Shown piece by piece: positions 39,601 through 44,529 of a DNA stretch of 49,580 nt (positions are counted from its first letter, which is position 1; every line of letters begins with the position of its first letter). The stretch is from the IMG/VR virus record IMGVR_UViG_3300042402_005644, positions 1 through 49,580 of that record; one strand, written 5' to 3'. The notes beneath the pieces were generated by a model. It did not search any database. It was not told where the DNA came from and saw only the letters and a list, made by a program, of their open reading frames with translations. The position numbers and the translations under genes are program-made. This DNA comes from a virus.

Positions 39601-39744
39601 CCGGCTCCTGCTGATGGAGTTGAAGTTACTATTCTGCAACGTCGTGGTGTAACTTGGTATGCACCTGGTGTGGGCACACCCAGTAACGGTGAGCCTTTGC
39701 AGCTGACTGATACTACACAAGCACTGTTTTTACAAGGTAAATAA
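24646..39744 (+). CDS. Giant virion structural protein (5032 aa)
   Basis: A single open frame of 5032 codons from ATG 24646 (overlapping the gp6 stop). The N-terminus (DFLPEIFQTDANKQFLAATL, then DQLIQEPSFKKTQGFIGRTV) is the kind that starts very large tail proteins in marine phages, as far as I recall. Parts in order: two cupredoxin-like units (about 170-300); a YTIVSLGNTDW module (842) that recurs near 3540 and 4910; an FGGL-type beta module (590-665) that recurs at 4117-4190; Trp-rich structural domains; carbohydrate-binding-like repeats near 2036, 4020 and 4393; seven FG-GAP-type blades (2445-3160) with inserted beta-sandwich modules; paired GxGY repeats (about 3920-3985). It follows gp6 where T4 has gp7-gp11, so it may replace several wedge, pin or fibre proteins. 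No protease motif was recognised. Confidence 0.85.
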   Translation: MAKIRSVDFLPEIFQTDANKQFLAATLDQLIQEPSFKKTQGFIGRTVGPGVNPNEKYVIEPDKTRVDYQLEPGIISLDPDDTGMIKNAITYPGINSALEFQGAPSNQPDRRYVSQYYTWDPFVDFDSFVNFSQYYWLANGPDVVDVSATEIPASQNFVVTRANGVYTFSGTTGNNPTLSLLRGGNYSFQVAQNAVETINFRVENQGTGAYLIDQQPNPTLTLIRGNTYVFSLNRIAAFPFWIKTVPSTGTTDQYNNGVQRNGAIDGVVTFTVPQDAPNVLYYSCQTQSLMNGTINVVDGTPGTGSQFWIQTDPGINGKNPTTPNISSREVLGVVNNGTDLGTVTFNVPLQNAQDFYYNLPLLDGGTVDLITDLKFNQINNINLAEFLEQYGGIDGITSLNGRTLVFTNRDPGVEFGGWVDESVFDPMVDNDTQEGLPGTYDSQPFALSTPVPVDHYYNVWRISYVDNGSGVYLSLASVQTINVLDKFSILYGEQYSNTQWYKQESGFLSQIPLLTAGLNNLWYQDSTDPEIFGLIKLLDPVDNQIIEINDILGKKTYTSPNGIVFTNGLKVRFTGSVIPRSYASGSTTVSCISTAAGLNLISCDTTQNLIPGQQIEFFGTVFGGLSADTTYYVRTVFSSTQFTVSTVKDGPAVLLTSAFGSMTAVASQDPQYYVSGVGSAIKLLPVSDYITPEVYDTEATLLGNIDYLTIDRDSASLNAWSRSNRWFHIDVLTATSQYNETPLVLNNELRGKRPILQFRGGLRLYDMGTASKAPINVIDFTETDALSNIEGSTGYTTNNYTFVDGSRVVFAADEDPNVRNKIYVVNFISPDSSILTAAADLQFGLTYTIVSLGNTDWNAVAGTTGVTYAVGNSITVDQSGSGTGTANFSQPIINLTVAGDGIVEIDNCAVCVSGNQVGKSFWYDGINWLAAQQKLSVQQAPLFDVFDNQGISLSNRTRYPSSTFFGTKLLSYAQGTGPADPVLNLDLKYLTINNVGDIVFDNNLYADTFVYVVDNVSVTKPISNGYVFEYSTRSDYQRQLGWQTAVVPSVMRQQFKFVYAGAPLKLDVAVLPDTTTVIPSVQVFVGSRFQDPNTYTVTTTDTTTVIQFTTPPVIGEVIEVAVLSDQQSQVAFYQVPVNLEKNPLNNNSDFFTLGTIRTHYETICQNLTTLTGSINGANNTRDLGNIIPYGENILQQSSPLTLAGYFMRSEQYNIFAALEFNSREYQKFKGQMLEAVTRQLIQEQPISVVLDTAIADITLGKIDTTPFYWSDMLPATSLFSTLTYTVSFITTNSFDTNQVYSYTSANYQGMNVYLNDVILTRGVDYEVATNGPRITVLVDLTVGDVITINEYTETYGTFVPNTPTKLGCYPAWRPSILEVKTSTGVQMVIQGHDGSQTPLFGDIRDDVLLEFETRIYNNLKLDGNPVPLTITDVLPGQFRNTGYSYSEINQILSTNLLAYVGYNKLNYNSQNFDNNNAFTWNYSASTNRLNNENLLGAWRGIYRYFYDTQQPQETPWEMLGFTIKPEWWDITYGVGPYTAENLVLWDDIAAGYIADPVNPRFDYKYARPASFGSSQEPPRGGAWETSQWGTGPYPQLQPIIPTDSLGQLLPPINTVVGTFDDQQVQKNWIAGDGGPVEASWWNSSDYPFAVMRLLALTRTAQFFALFADRDLYRFRDEFGQYLYNDRYRLNANDITVYGDGVSKASYINWIVDFNRVSGQNSTQALEADLSNIDVRLCYRMASFSDKQYIKLYTEKSSPNSTNTSLLIPDNSYDLLLYKNQPFDRSVYSSVVIQVVEDGWAVYGYSTARPYFSILNSVPVGQFQTFSVAGTTIQVPTAYTQTVTQVPYGFTFTTQSAVADFLLSYGQLLTQQGFNFDDLTNGYVLDWKQMVYEFLYWTQQGWGVGSLINLNPLASKTTVIKPQAVVDDIKAQTAEHYLLDQNKQDMPVRNLNIVRLGNSFTIEPLTNQSLSFVDIRYTSYESMIVLNNVSLFGDLIYEPTTGARQSRLFLVAATSTNWDGSVNAPGFILNQDNIEEWSGVKTYTKGTIVKYKGSYWSAATIVQPSTTFNYSDWNQSDYTLIQQGLLPNLANKADQLINSYNINSANLEVDNDLLSYGLIGYRPRQYLTALNLDDVSQLNVYRQFIGTKGTLQSVDLLGRADLNKEVADYTVYENWALQRSVYGANANRSFIDLRLNASLLDSNPSVVQVIEPGQLTDADQPILINDVWNSSFPVTTTDILPTTTTSITDVALPTAGYVNLDDADITVFDINDPTSLSANLNSIIVGTSIWVAKVNDYDWNIYRVQPVNSTIGHVCDNLNNTSLVKFNGQHGLKAGDKLIIRFFDEEVNGIYQVLTVPNITTVTIAFSFTGDRTVVNGTGIGFSLQTMRVAQASDVLSLPYSKQILPGSEVWVDNNGQDQWQVLKKQNPFANRTTLSPVILDAGEQYGASVAQALNRLALFVGSPRYGFATGTAVGGIYVYLKNDSDQYTPISPLLGSDAILTLATTGVRGYGNAVDIGNQTWAVGGASASLGPAAAGAPANNGYAVVSWRNPQGGALGTNPWQQTQVLILPGTTNTTTPGAGEFGYSVVMSTDERWMYVSAPGLNYVYAYGQIPWQDQNVTFIANGTTSSVDISADIQINNANQITVTQDGRVLTLTTDYTVGGGFNTVTFVTPPAAGEKVVIFRNYIKGYTAAGTTYNVSNFIYTVNAASVSAKLDSFYVTVDGVHQRPVIDYTFSAGNLVFYSAPTAGASVVITAQNYYTLAGSITAAALGATDRFGHSISCSTDGRQLIVGCRNATVNGQTEAGSVYVFDRNVQKFIVTNASVDTYTVRGTVTAPVSVLLNNVFLTNEVDGIVGAPGTFSVSGNNITLNDSLSVGDVIEVEINQFVQQQQISQHTVAEFSNYGQAVDLCPYNCSLYVGAPQSSVGVWKGGIVERTVNVARSYGSITATVANPVLTVGDTIRINNVDCVVPAATSTVTSLQGLANAITANAPNATATVSTDGYLTINTTNLAAAATGNLLQIAPGSTITTTGIYAQLGFKAFEFTQTIQSPIPTELSAFGASLAINDTALNLVVGSPQGSLYLPNTFDYDSVTQKVKTTFDGNSTTFFSPVTQSGVVYTYDYLPSSLNTLATPGNFVFGQQVSTNVVSALDQYGTAVSYSSGVLVATAPGEDFGDSTAAYGAALIFENPTQGPAWSVQYQQRPVVDVRLLTSAYIYDSITSAKTEFFDFFNPLQGKVLGVAQQNLDYIGAVDPAGYNIGAVNNRGTAWGQQHIGEMWWDISTVRFIDPNQDNITYASRRWGQVFPGSRVDVYQWVGSAVPPASYAGPGVPYNVNSYVINTSLTEEGIFATEYFFWVRGITETSTARGKTLSAATVASYIQDPRASGIAYIAPISSSTVAIYNSNEYIVAADSILSIEFDQEYTSANVHAEYELIAEGRPDAFLSDNLYRKLQDSFCGVDTNGAKVPDINLPPAQRYGIQFRPRQSMFVNRFLALKNYIQRVNSVFKLYPISENRSFNLLNSADPLPPETSIVPAGEFQIGETYTIVTVGTTDFVAIGAASNTVGVSFVATGPGSGNGAASVVNWNLQVANLEILSYQNLHTVPVGYKYLVTVDSSNRGLWTIYTVKAGPVLGERQLQLTKVQNYNTKDYWSYINWYMPGYNSSSKIIAEVPNFAALATITVTAGSSVKVTANAQGKFEIYLRTDTRWERVGLQDGTIEISADIYDYEQGKFGFDVEVFDAQYFDQEPVIETRKIIQAINQELLIGDLLIERNRALILMFNFILTELQAPEWLVKTSLIDVDHKIRELVPFQNYIRDNQEFVSDYIQEVKPYHVQVKEFNLTYNGQDLFLGSLTDFDVPAFYNTDLEVPQFVSPVLLPYTQSTAQSSNNLSNTPANATIWTQWPYSQWFTNYTMFVDTISVIDPGAGYVIAPVVTIQAAPGDTTGAGAEAVATINAQGRVSSITVTDPGSGYTLTPLIIIDGGNPGGATAYARLENSLVRSFRTVIKYDRYQYNTSVQTWNEDGTYDNGTLVRYDNRVWQANSADGSSAVIGPTFNIEDWTLVDIATLSGVNRTMGFYTPTVNEPGLDLALLIDGTRYPGVQVWGDYFLGSSDVLTITCTATSSLNNAITCNQTLRLEAGSPIRFYGSVFGGVVAGQVYFVSEVISGTEFSISTVFNGLNVDLTTATGTMVGYITEPLDAVYASSFTDQFLGTRPTDINVSGGEFIGPYEGHAPEELVNGSEYDTMDFRVYTAPGGDWTNRGHGFQIGTVNYVYDPVISTYSWSNVVDIPTEIIVYNLTTGLGLTPGIDYTVDWAAETISVVSGVTVNNVIGISVYEIGGGNQLYRDTYTGQQANDPVIVPINADLINSVPTFVNGQYLSGVTWSAYVDSVPWDISSSYAKQDIVEDSGTYYRALRSVPPGILLTNLTYWSVYVPATQTLVNFNTVFDPADRITLAVLATEIPQYSWSTPQTQYIVASQQQALNQTLPLDNSLQGTNPANLIVTRNGVRLRPAEGIEWIGDDSSVSFGLPQRGGYSQALINSGTDISVWLNGQLQVQNFGAITGDYYVTNYDGSNTPGMQVVFFDTPPAGSRILISVSTLSDYFVNVTNNSLQITPVFNAGDIFSITTFNDTAQQNIVTLLFQGPVTTGITLNEPFDSTPFDAATVNNTPGSFDYTVGSATEVNDFDLGRTGVEASRLWVTLNGYRLTEGQDYTVEGQYLILSTGVISNAQTLVVTEFAESVVPEVMEFRIFQDMRGIQTTYRMTPRTSTVLVQPLSQTADIIYVEDAGNLSAPNLQNGFFGVITINGERILYRDIDVIANTVSGLQRGTAGTAADSHPDGAIVYDMGIGNAMWQQDQNYVLQTTTVANGSTTVFTASNIEILSGQTTDFFARSVEVYVAGTQARPGASVTTVANGDSVTIGYMGNTDWYAMGLPTTVFPAIGVVFTATGAGTGTGLVSDTAASYYYAVTGNTPAQVTFFTADNLPAPADGVEVTILQRRGVTWYAPGVGTPSNGEPLQLTDTTQALFLQGK
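25168..25536 (+). other. Cupredoxin-like domain pair in the giant protein
   Basis: NPTLSLLRGGNYSFQV (from residue 175) and NPTLTLIRGNTYVFSL (from 217) begin two related strands. The second continues to FPFWIKT and YYSCQTQSLMNGTINV, the closing strand of a plastocyanin-like fold. The Cys (284) and Met (290) positions of a copper site are kept. The two His positions are Phe 238 and Gln 287, so copper binding is doubtful. Confidence 0.6.
31978..34200 (+). other. Seven FG-GAP-type blades in the giant protein
   Basis: Seven (Y/F)Gx(S/A)(V/I/L) motifs, most followed by a strand ending in VG(S/A)P or similar, occur at residues 2445, 2510, 2583, 2777, 2904, 3060 and 3154 (for example YGASVAQALNRLALFVGSP and FGASLAINDTALNLVVGSP). 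Seven such repeats fit one integrin-type beta-propeller. Spacings vary from 65 to 194 residues because other beta modules are inserted between blades. Confidence 0.6.
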
Positions 39745-39750
39745 TACATC

Positions 39751-39906
39751 ATGTTGAATTCACAGCCAAAGCAACCCGAAACACTCAAAGTTGAGCCCAA
39801 AACTCAACCTCGCAGACCCAACGAACAAGGATCCTTTGATGTACAAGCCCATGTGCGTATTTTTGATCCACAAACCAAGCAAGTCTATGTGGAGGGCAGA
39901 GCATGA
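39751..39906 (+). CDS. Small protein (51 aa) related to the N-terminus of the next gene
   Basis: ATG 39751 to TGA 39904-39906 gives 51 residues: a Pro/Lys/Gln-rich start, then GSFDVQAHVRIFDPQTKQVY. The second half aligns with the N-terminus of the downstream 208-aa protein (KIEGYVKIFDPNSGEVL). Its stop overlaps the next ATG (ATGA), so translation is likely coupled. It could be a real small virion protein or a remnant of a duplicated gene. There is no strong ribosome site, and the gene sits 6 bases after the giant gene. Confidence 0.6.
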   Translation: MLNSQPKQPETLKVEPKTQPRRPNEQGSFDVQAHVRIFDPQTKQVYVEGRA

Positions 39907-40529
39907 TTATTCAACCAGGACTGGCCAAAATTGAAGGCTATGTCAAAATTTTTGACCCTAATTCTGGGGAAGTGTTGATAGATAAAAAAAATGCCATACA
40001 TTACGAAAACATTTCTATTGCCATGGCACAGAGTCTCAGCAATCGTCTAGATCCCAATGGCAGTAGATTGGGTGTGATTTATGAAATGGCCTTTGGCAAC
40101 GGCGGCAGTTCTGTGGATCCCACAGGCGTGATCACTTATTTGCCACCCAACACACTGGGCCAAAACGCCGACCTCTACAACGAAACTTATGCCAAAGTTG
40201 TGGATGATAATTCCGCAGCTGACACAGACCCAATCAACAACAAAATGACTGTGCTTCACACCGCAGGCACAGTGTACACAGATATTTTGGTCACATGCTT
40301 GCTGGACTACGGCGAACCCCCAGGCCAGCAGGTGTTTGACAACAGCACCAATTTTAACGGTGAATTTGTGTTTGACGAATTGGGATTAAAAACATGGAAC
40401 GGCAGTGCATCTGATCTGCGCTTGATCACACATGTAATATTTCACCCAGTGCAAAAAAGTTTGAATCGACAAATACAGATTGATTACACACTGCGTATCC
40501 AAACGCTGAGCAACATCAATGCTGTATAA
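39903..40529 (+). CDS. Virion structural protein (208 aa)
   Basis: No enzyme motif. Features are VKIFDPNSGEVLIDKKNAIH, EMAFGNGGSSVDPTG, a TYAKVVDDNSA segment, and FDELGLKTW followed by ITHVIFHPVQKSLNRQIQID. The set matches a conserved tail-associated protein of marine T4-like phages as I remember it, without a T4 counterpart. It overlaps the 51-aa gene by 4 bases. The next gene's late promoter overlaps its stop codon. Confidence 0.75.
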   Translation: MIIQPGLAKIEGYVKIFDPNSGEVLIDKKNAIHYENISIAMAQSLSNRLDPNGSRLGVIYEMAFGNGGSSVDPTGVITYLPPNTLGQNADLYNETYAKVVDDNSAADTDPINNKMTVLHTAGTVYTDILVTCLLDYGEPPGQQVFDNSTNFNGEFVFDELGLKTWNGSASDLRLITHVIFHPVQKSLNRQIQIDYTLRIQTLSNINAV

Positions 40530-40532
40530 ATA
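40525..40532 (+). promoter_or_regulatory. T4-type late promoter before the fibre gene
   Basis: An exact TATAAATA that includes the TAA stop of the upstream gene, 28 bases before the ATG at 40561. Transcription would start near 40539, and AAGGA (40551-40555) is the ribosome site. Its spacing to the start codon is nearly the same as at gp6. Confidence 0.82.
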
Positions 40533-40560
40533 TAGCAGCATTTAGGAATCAAGGACTAAC

Positions 40561-42312
40561 ATGGCATATACCATTAATCTAACAAACGGATCTGTTTTTG
40601 CAGTTATCCCAGACGGCACCGTAAACACGTCAAGCAGCATGACGTTGATTGGTAAGAACTATGCCGGCTACGGTCAATTCCTCAACGACAACCTAATTCA
40701 CTTATTGGAAAATGCAGCCAATACCACAGCACCACCATCGCCGCTGACAGGACAACTATGGTGGGACAGCACCAATACCTTGCTCAAAGTATACTCTGGC
40801 ACAGGCGGGTGGAAAGTTATCACAGGTGCCACAGCTTCGGCCACGCAGCCCACGCCCAATATTCAAGGCGATCTATGGTACGACAGCACCAATCAGCAGC
40901 TCAAAGTATGTTCAGTGGCTGGCAATCCAGGCACATTCATTGTGGTTGGCCCAGCTTACTCCAGTGCTCAAGGCACAAGTGGAGCTATTCCACTCAGTAT
41001 CAACGATACCGGTGCTACACCACACATTGTAACTGGCCTCTATGCCAACAACAGTTTGGTGGCAATTGTTAGTCCTGATGCTAACTTTACTCCTGTATCG
41101 CCATTTAGCACTGCTTTTCCTACAATCTTCCGTGGTACCACAGTATGGAACACAGGTGTCAACGCTGGCAACATTGCTGGCGCCAGCAACGTGACCATCA
41201 CGTCAGCAGGCACTACCACAGCCACCGTATCTTCCACTGGCTTGTTTGTGACAGGTGTAACGTCGGCATCTGGCAATATCACTGGCGCAAATTTAGTCAC
41301 TGGTGGATTGATCACAGCTACTGGTAATATCACTGGCGCAAACTTAGTCACTGGTGGTTTGGCCACAGTGACTGGTAATGTTGCTGCAGGAAACATTTTA
41401 ACAGGTGGTCTAATCAGTGCTACAGGCAATATCACTGGTGGCAACGTCATGGGCGGTGCCAATGTCAATGCCACAACACACACAGGTACCACAGTTTCAG
41501 TGACAGGCAATGTCACTGCTGGCAATGTGCTCACTGGCGGATTGATCAGTGCCACAGGCAATGTCACTGCTGGTAACTTGATTTCATTGGGTGCTGTGTC
41601 TGCCACGGGCAATTTGTCGGCAGCAGGTAATGTAGCAGGAACTTTTTTCTTGGGCAATGGTGCGCTGTTGACAGGTTTAAGCCTGGGCGTTACTGTTACC
41701 AAATTTACCAATGGCAGTTCAGAAGGCAATGCTGGCACACCCGGCGGCAACATCAATTTCAATGTGGGCGGTGTGGCCAATGTCATGGTGTTGACAACCA
41801 CTGGCGCGGTGGTCAGTGGTGTCAGCACACCCAGTATAACCAAAACAGGTACCAATGCTGTAGGCAACATTGGCAGCGCCAGCAGCTATTTTGAGCGAGT
41901 TTTTGCCACTGCTACCACAGCGCTGTATGCTGACGTTGCTGAACGTTTTGAAGCTGATGAACTGTTGCAACCTGGCACAGTGGTTGAGCTGGGCGGCACC
42001 AAAGAAATCACTCGTGCTCAACAGGATCTTAGCGAAAAAGTTTTTGGTGTTATAAGTACAAAACCAGCCTATACCATGAATGGTGCTGCTGGTGAAGATG
42101 ATACACATCCGCCAGTGGCCATGACCGGTCGTGTGCCAGTTCAGGTAGTTGGTGTCATACACAAAGGCGATAGATTGGTGTCAGCAGGGTCTGGTTCTGC
42201 CCGTGCAGCCAAACCTGGTGAGGCCACTGCTTTCAATGTTATTGGGCGAGCTTTGGTTGACAAACTTACCCCAGAACCAGGTACAATAGAAGCCATTGTG
42301 ACCATAAAATAA
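40561..42312 (+). CDS. Tail-fibre-type protein with 17-residue repeats
   Basis: 583 aa. The N-terminal 130 residues (MTLIGKNYAGYGQFLNDNLI, TGQLWWDST and QGDLWYDST) form the attachment-type domain seen in marine phage fibre proteins. Residues about 238-370 are a repeat of period 17 (GNITGANLVTGGLITAT), suited to a trimeric beta fold. The C-terminal 150 residues (ALYADVAERFEADELLQPGT, VFGVISTKPAY, GRVPVQVVG) form a compact beta domain. It is likely a fibre or fibre-linked structural protein. It has its own late promoter. Confidence 0.8.
   Translation: MAYTINLTNGSVFAVIPDGTVNTSSSMTLIGKNYAGYGQFLNDNLIHLLENAANTTAPPSPLTGQLWWDSTNTLLKVYSGTGGWKVITGATASATQPTPNIQGDLWYDSTNQQLKVCSVAGNPGTFIVVGPAYSSAQGTSGAIPLSINDTGATPHIVTGLYANNSLVAIVSPDANFTPVSPFSTAFPTIFRGTTVWNTGVNAGNIAGASNVTITSAGTTTATVSSTGLFVTGVTSASGNITGANLVTGGLITATGNITGANLVTGGLATVTGNVAAGNILTGGLISATGNITGGNVMGGANVNATTHTGTTVSVTGNVTAGNVLTGGLISATGNVTAGNLISLGAVSATGNLSAAGNVAGTFFLGNGALLTGLSLGVTVTKFTNGSSEGNAGTPGGNINFNVGGVANVMVLTTTGAVVSGVSTPSITKTGTNAVGNIGSASSYFERVFATATTALYADVAERFEADELLQPGTVVELGGTKEITRAQQDLSEKVFGVISTKPAYTMNGAAGEDDTHPPVAMTGRVPVQVVGVIHKGDRLVSAGSGSARAAKPGEATAFNVIGRALVDKLTPEPGTIEAIVTIK
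41272..41660 (+). repeat. 51-bp tandem repeat in the fibre gene
   Basis: The GGCAAT/GGTAAT unit start recurs at 41272, 41323, 41374, 41425, 41506, 41557 and 41608. Six steps are listed: five of 51 bp and one of 81 bp. The first two units share long identical stretches; later ones diverge. Unit length equals 17 codons, so copy changes keep the frame. Confidence 0.88.
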
Positions 42313-42324
42313 CCAGGAACAACG

Positions 42325-43320
42325 ATGTCATACGTAAGTGGTGGATTAATTGAAGCAGCAGACTACAATGGCTTTGTCAACAACAATGTCAACAATGTCA
42401 ATCAAGTTTGGAGCACAGGAACAGGGGATTTGGGTTGGGGGCAGACTGCACTGTCCAGCGTATCTGTGGGCGCAGTGGTCACAGCCACCAATTGGGCCAG
42501 TTTGGTCAATACCTTGTCGTCCATGGGCAGTCAAACAGGAACCACTATAACCTCTAGAACAGCACCTGTCACTGGCAATTTGATCCAAGTGCTGGCCAAT
42601 ATCAATACGGATATTACCAACATCAAAACCATTCGTGGCAATGCAGTGTCATCAGGCACCACCAGCAGCACATTCACTGGTAGCACTTCCAAAACCACTA
42701 CTACAGGCACTGGTAATACTGCCTGGACAATTACATTCACACACACAGTGACTTTTCCCAGTGCTGATCAAGCTAGATATTTTTGGAATGCTGGAGGTCT
42801 TGTACGATTGGATATGAGTAAAACTTCTACGGGTCTTGACAGCGATCCTGACTGGAACACATTCATAGGTACCATAGGTACGCTGTACTTAAGCGGCAGA
42901 GTCAACAGTGCCGCACAGACCATTGCTGGTACTCCATACACTGGATTTACCAGAGTAGGCGGTTCAGGCACACCAAGCCCTAATCTCAGTACCACTGGAT
43001 GGTACAGTCTCACCGGCGGTGCTGCTGCCACAACTATGTGGCGACTGACCAATACCAACGCTCCATATACCAATGACAACGTAACTATCACTGCTGCGGT
43101 CAATGCAGCGAGAACAACTTTGACTCTAGTGACCACTTGGAACGCTGGGGCCAGAACTGGAGCAGGACAAAATACACAGATTTCTGGCGGCACAGCCACC
43201 AATTCACCGTTTTCTACCTTTGGAACAGCACCAACTGTGTTGTGCAGATTTATACCGCCTAGCACCACTTTTTTGACCAACAGTTGGGGCACACCAACTG
43301 TGTCGGCCACTGTGGCCTAA
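42325..43320 (+). CDS. Virion structural or fibre-like protein (331 aa)
   Basis: Thr/Ser/Gly-rich protein with no enzyme motif. The N-terminus (YVSGGLIEAADYNGFVNNNV) and a later region (VTFPSADQARYFWNAGGLVR) match a structural family common in marine myoviruses, as I recall. The rest alternates short beta strands rich in T and N. A ribosome site (CAGGAA) lies 10 bases before the ATG. No T4 counterpart is recognised. It closes the structural block; a new promoter follows. Confidence 0.72.
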   Translation: MSYVSGGLIEAADYNGFVNNNVNNVNQVWSTGTGDLGWGQTALSSVSVGAVVTATNWASLVNTLSSMGSQTGTTITSRTAPVTGNLIQVLANINTDITNIKTIRGNAVSSGTTSSTFTGSTSKTTTTGTGNTAWTITFTHTVTFPSADQARYFWNAGGLVRLDMSKTSTGLDSDPDWNTFIGTIGTLYLSGRVNSAAQTIAGTPYTGFTRVGGSGTPSPNLSTTGWYSLTGGAAATTMWRLTNTNAPYTNDNVTITAAVNAARTTLTLVTTWNAGARTGAGQNTQISGGTATNSPFSTFGTAPTVLCRFIPPSTTFLTNSWGTPTVSATVA

Positions 43321-43340
43321 AAATTTACCGTCTAAATCTC

Positions 43341-43369
43341 TAGACAATTACCAAGTTGTCTGTTAAAAT
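43341..43369 (+). promoter_or_regulatory. Sigma70-type promoter with overlapping inverted repeat
   Basis: TAGACA (43341-43346) is one mismatch from a -35. It is followed by a 17-base spacer and TGTTAAAAT, an extended -10 (TAAAAT at 43364-43369). An inverted repeat, AGACAA (43342-43347) with TTGTCT (43356-43361) over 8 bases, overlaps the -35 and spacer and could be an operator. The transcript would begin near 43376, the A of the next gene's ATG. Confidence 0.5.
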
Positions 43370-43375
43370 ACCACT

Positions 43376-43681
43376 ATGAATCCTGACGATCTTGTGGCAC
43401 ATGTGCGTGCTCGTTTTGACCACGCCTCTGCCAAAAAACTTCTAAAAGAAAAATACGAAGCCCGAATGATTTTTGCACATGCCGGTGGTATGTGGCGTGC
43501 TGGTCCTGAGCTGCAGACTACACTGTTGACTTGCCCGGATTCCTCTGCGGTAATTTTGGATCTGTATCAAAATCCAATAAAAATCAACACCAAGGAACTG
43601 TATGCCATAAGTCAACAACGTTGGCAAGAACAAATGACAGCTTGGTTGATTGAATACGAACAAGCACAACAAAAGCGATGA
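43376..43681 (+). CDS. Small conserved-type protein, possibly leaderless
   Basis: 101 aa, mostly helical and basic at its N-terminus (KKLLKEKYEARMIFAHAGGM), with a central WRAGPELQTTLLTC stretch. I do not recognise a function. No Shine-Dalgarno sequence precedes the ATG, and the promoter in front of it would start transcription at or within a base or two of the ATG. It overlaps the following glycosyltransferase-like gene by 4 bases (ATGA) and opens the distal operon. Confidence 0.75.
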   Translation: MNPDDLVAHVRARFDHASAKKLLKEKYEARMIFAHAGGMWRAGPELQTTLLTCPDSSAVILDLYQNPIKINTKELYAISQQRWQEQMTAWLIEYEQAQQKR

Positions 43682-44529
43682 CCACCGGCGCTGTAATTTT
43701 TGCCTTTGACAATGAAGCCACAGACTACTTGGCCATGGCTGCTTGGTCTGCTCAACGGATACGACGATTTCTGGATCTGCCCACAGCAGTGATCACTGAT
43801 AATCCCAGTCGAGCCCAAGAACTCAACAGCTTTGACATGGTGATATCGGCTCCAGCACAGACTGGAGGACATCGTTGGTTTGATGATTACCAACAAACAG
43901 TGTCATGGCACAATGCTGCCCGTACAGATGCCTATGCTCTCAGTCCTTGGGATCGCACATTGGTGCTGGATGCTGATTACGTGGTCAACTCAGCTGATCT
44001 TGGCAACCTTATTGATTCCAACACTGACTTTTTGTGTTTTAGAAACGCATACGACATTGCCGATCCCGACGCAGCGTTTCATCGAGGCTTTGGGCGTTTG
44101 CAAATGCCAATGTACTGGGCCACAGTGATGTGGTTTAGACGATCTACTGTGACTGATTGGATTTTTCAATCCATGAACATGATCAAAAATCATTGGCAGC
44201 ATTACAGAGACTTGTATCATATCTATGAAACCAATTATCGCAACGATTATGCCTTGAGCATTGCATTGGCTCTGGTCAATGGTAGCACACCACATGTGGC
44301 AGCCATTCCTTGGTCTATGGCCAGTGTGCTGCCAGATCAAAGACTTAGTGTCACTGCTGACCAAGACATTGAAATTTGGAACATAGAGTACACAGACAAC
44401 AATACCAAACGTCGCACAGTGTCTGTGTTTGGCATGGATTTTCATGCCATGGGCAAACGAGATTTAGGAGACATCATTGCAGGCAGAGCAAGGTTATTTG
44501 ATACTGGCCGTCAATCAAGCCAACTGTGA
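43678..44529 (+). CDS. Glycosyltransferase-like protein (GT-A, DxD)
   Basis: 283 aa. It begins with a Rossmann-like strand (GAVIFAFDNEATDYLAMAAW) and has LVLDADYVV, where D-x-D is the metal-nucleotide-sugar motif of GT-A transferases. The order of strands and the later GSTPHVAAIPWSMAS loop fit a GT8-type protein, but the donor and acceptor sugars cannot be read. It could glycosylate virion proteins or host surface glycans. Its end overlaps the next gene by 53 bases. Confidence 0.75.
   Translation: MTTGAVIFAFDNEATDYLAMAAWSAQRIRRFLDLPTAVITDNPSRAQELNSFDMVISAPAQTGGHRWFDDYQQTVSWHNAARTDAYALSPWDRTLVLDADYVVNSADLGNLIDSNTDFLCFRNAYDIADPDAAFHRGFGRLQMPMYWATVMWFRRSTVTDWIFQSMNMIKNHWQHYRDLYHIYETNYRNDYALSIALALVNGSTPHVAAIPWSMASVLPDQRLSVTADQDIEIWNIEYTDNNTKRRTVSVFGMDFHAMGKRDLGDIIAGRARLFDTGRQSSQL

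Noticed and set aside
41040-41870. Long antisense open frame (276 codons) opposite the fibre gene
   Set aside because: Pro/Val/Leu-rich repeat pattern is the mirror of the Gly/Thr/Asn repeat on the + strand; no ribosome site or family motif.
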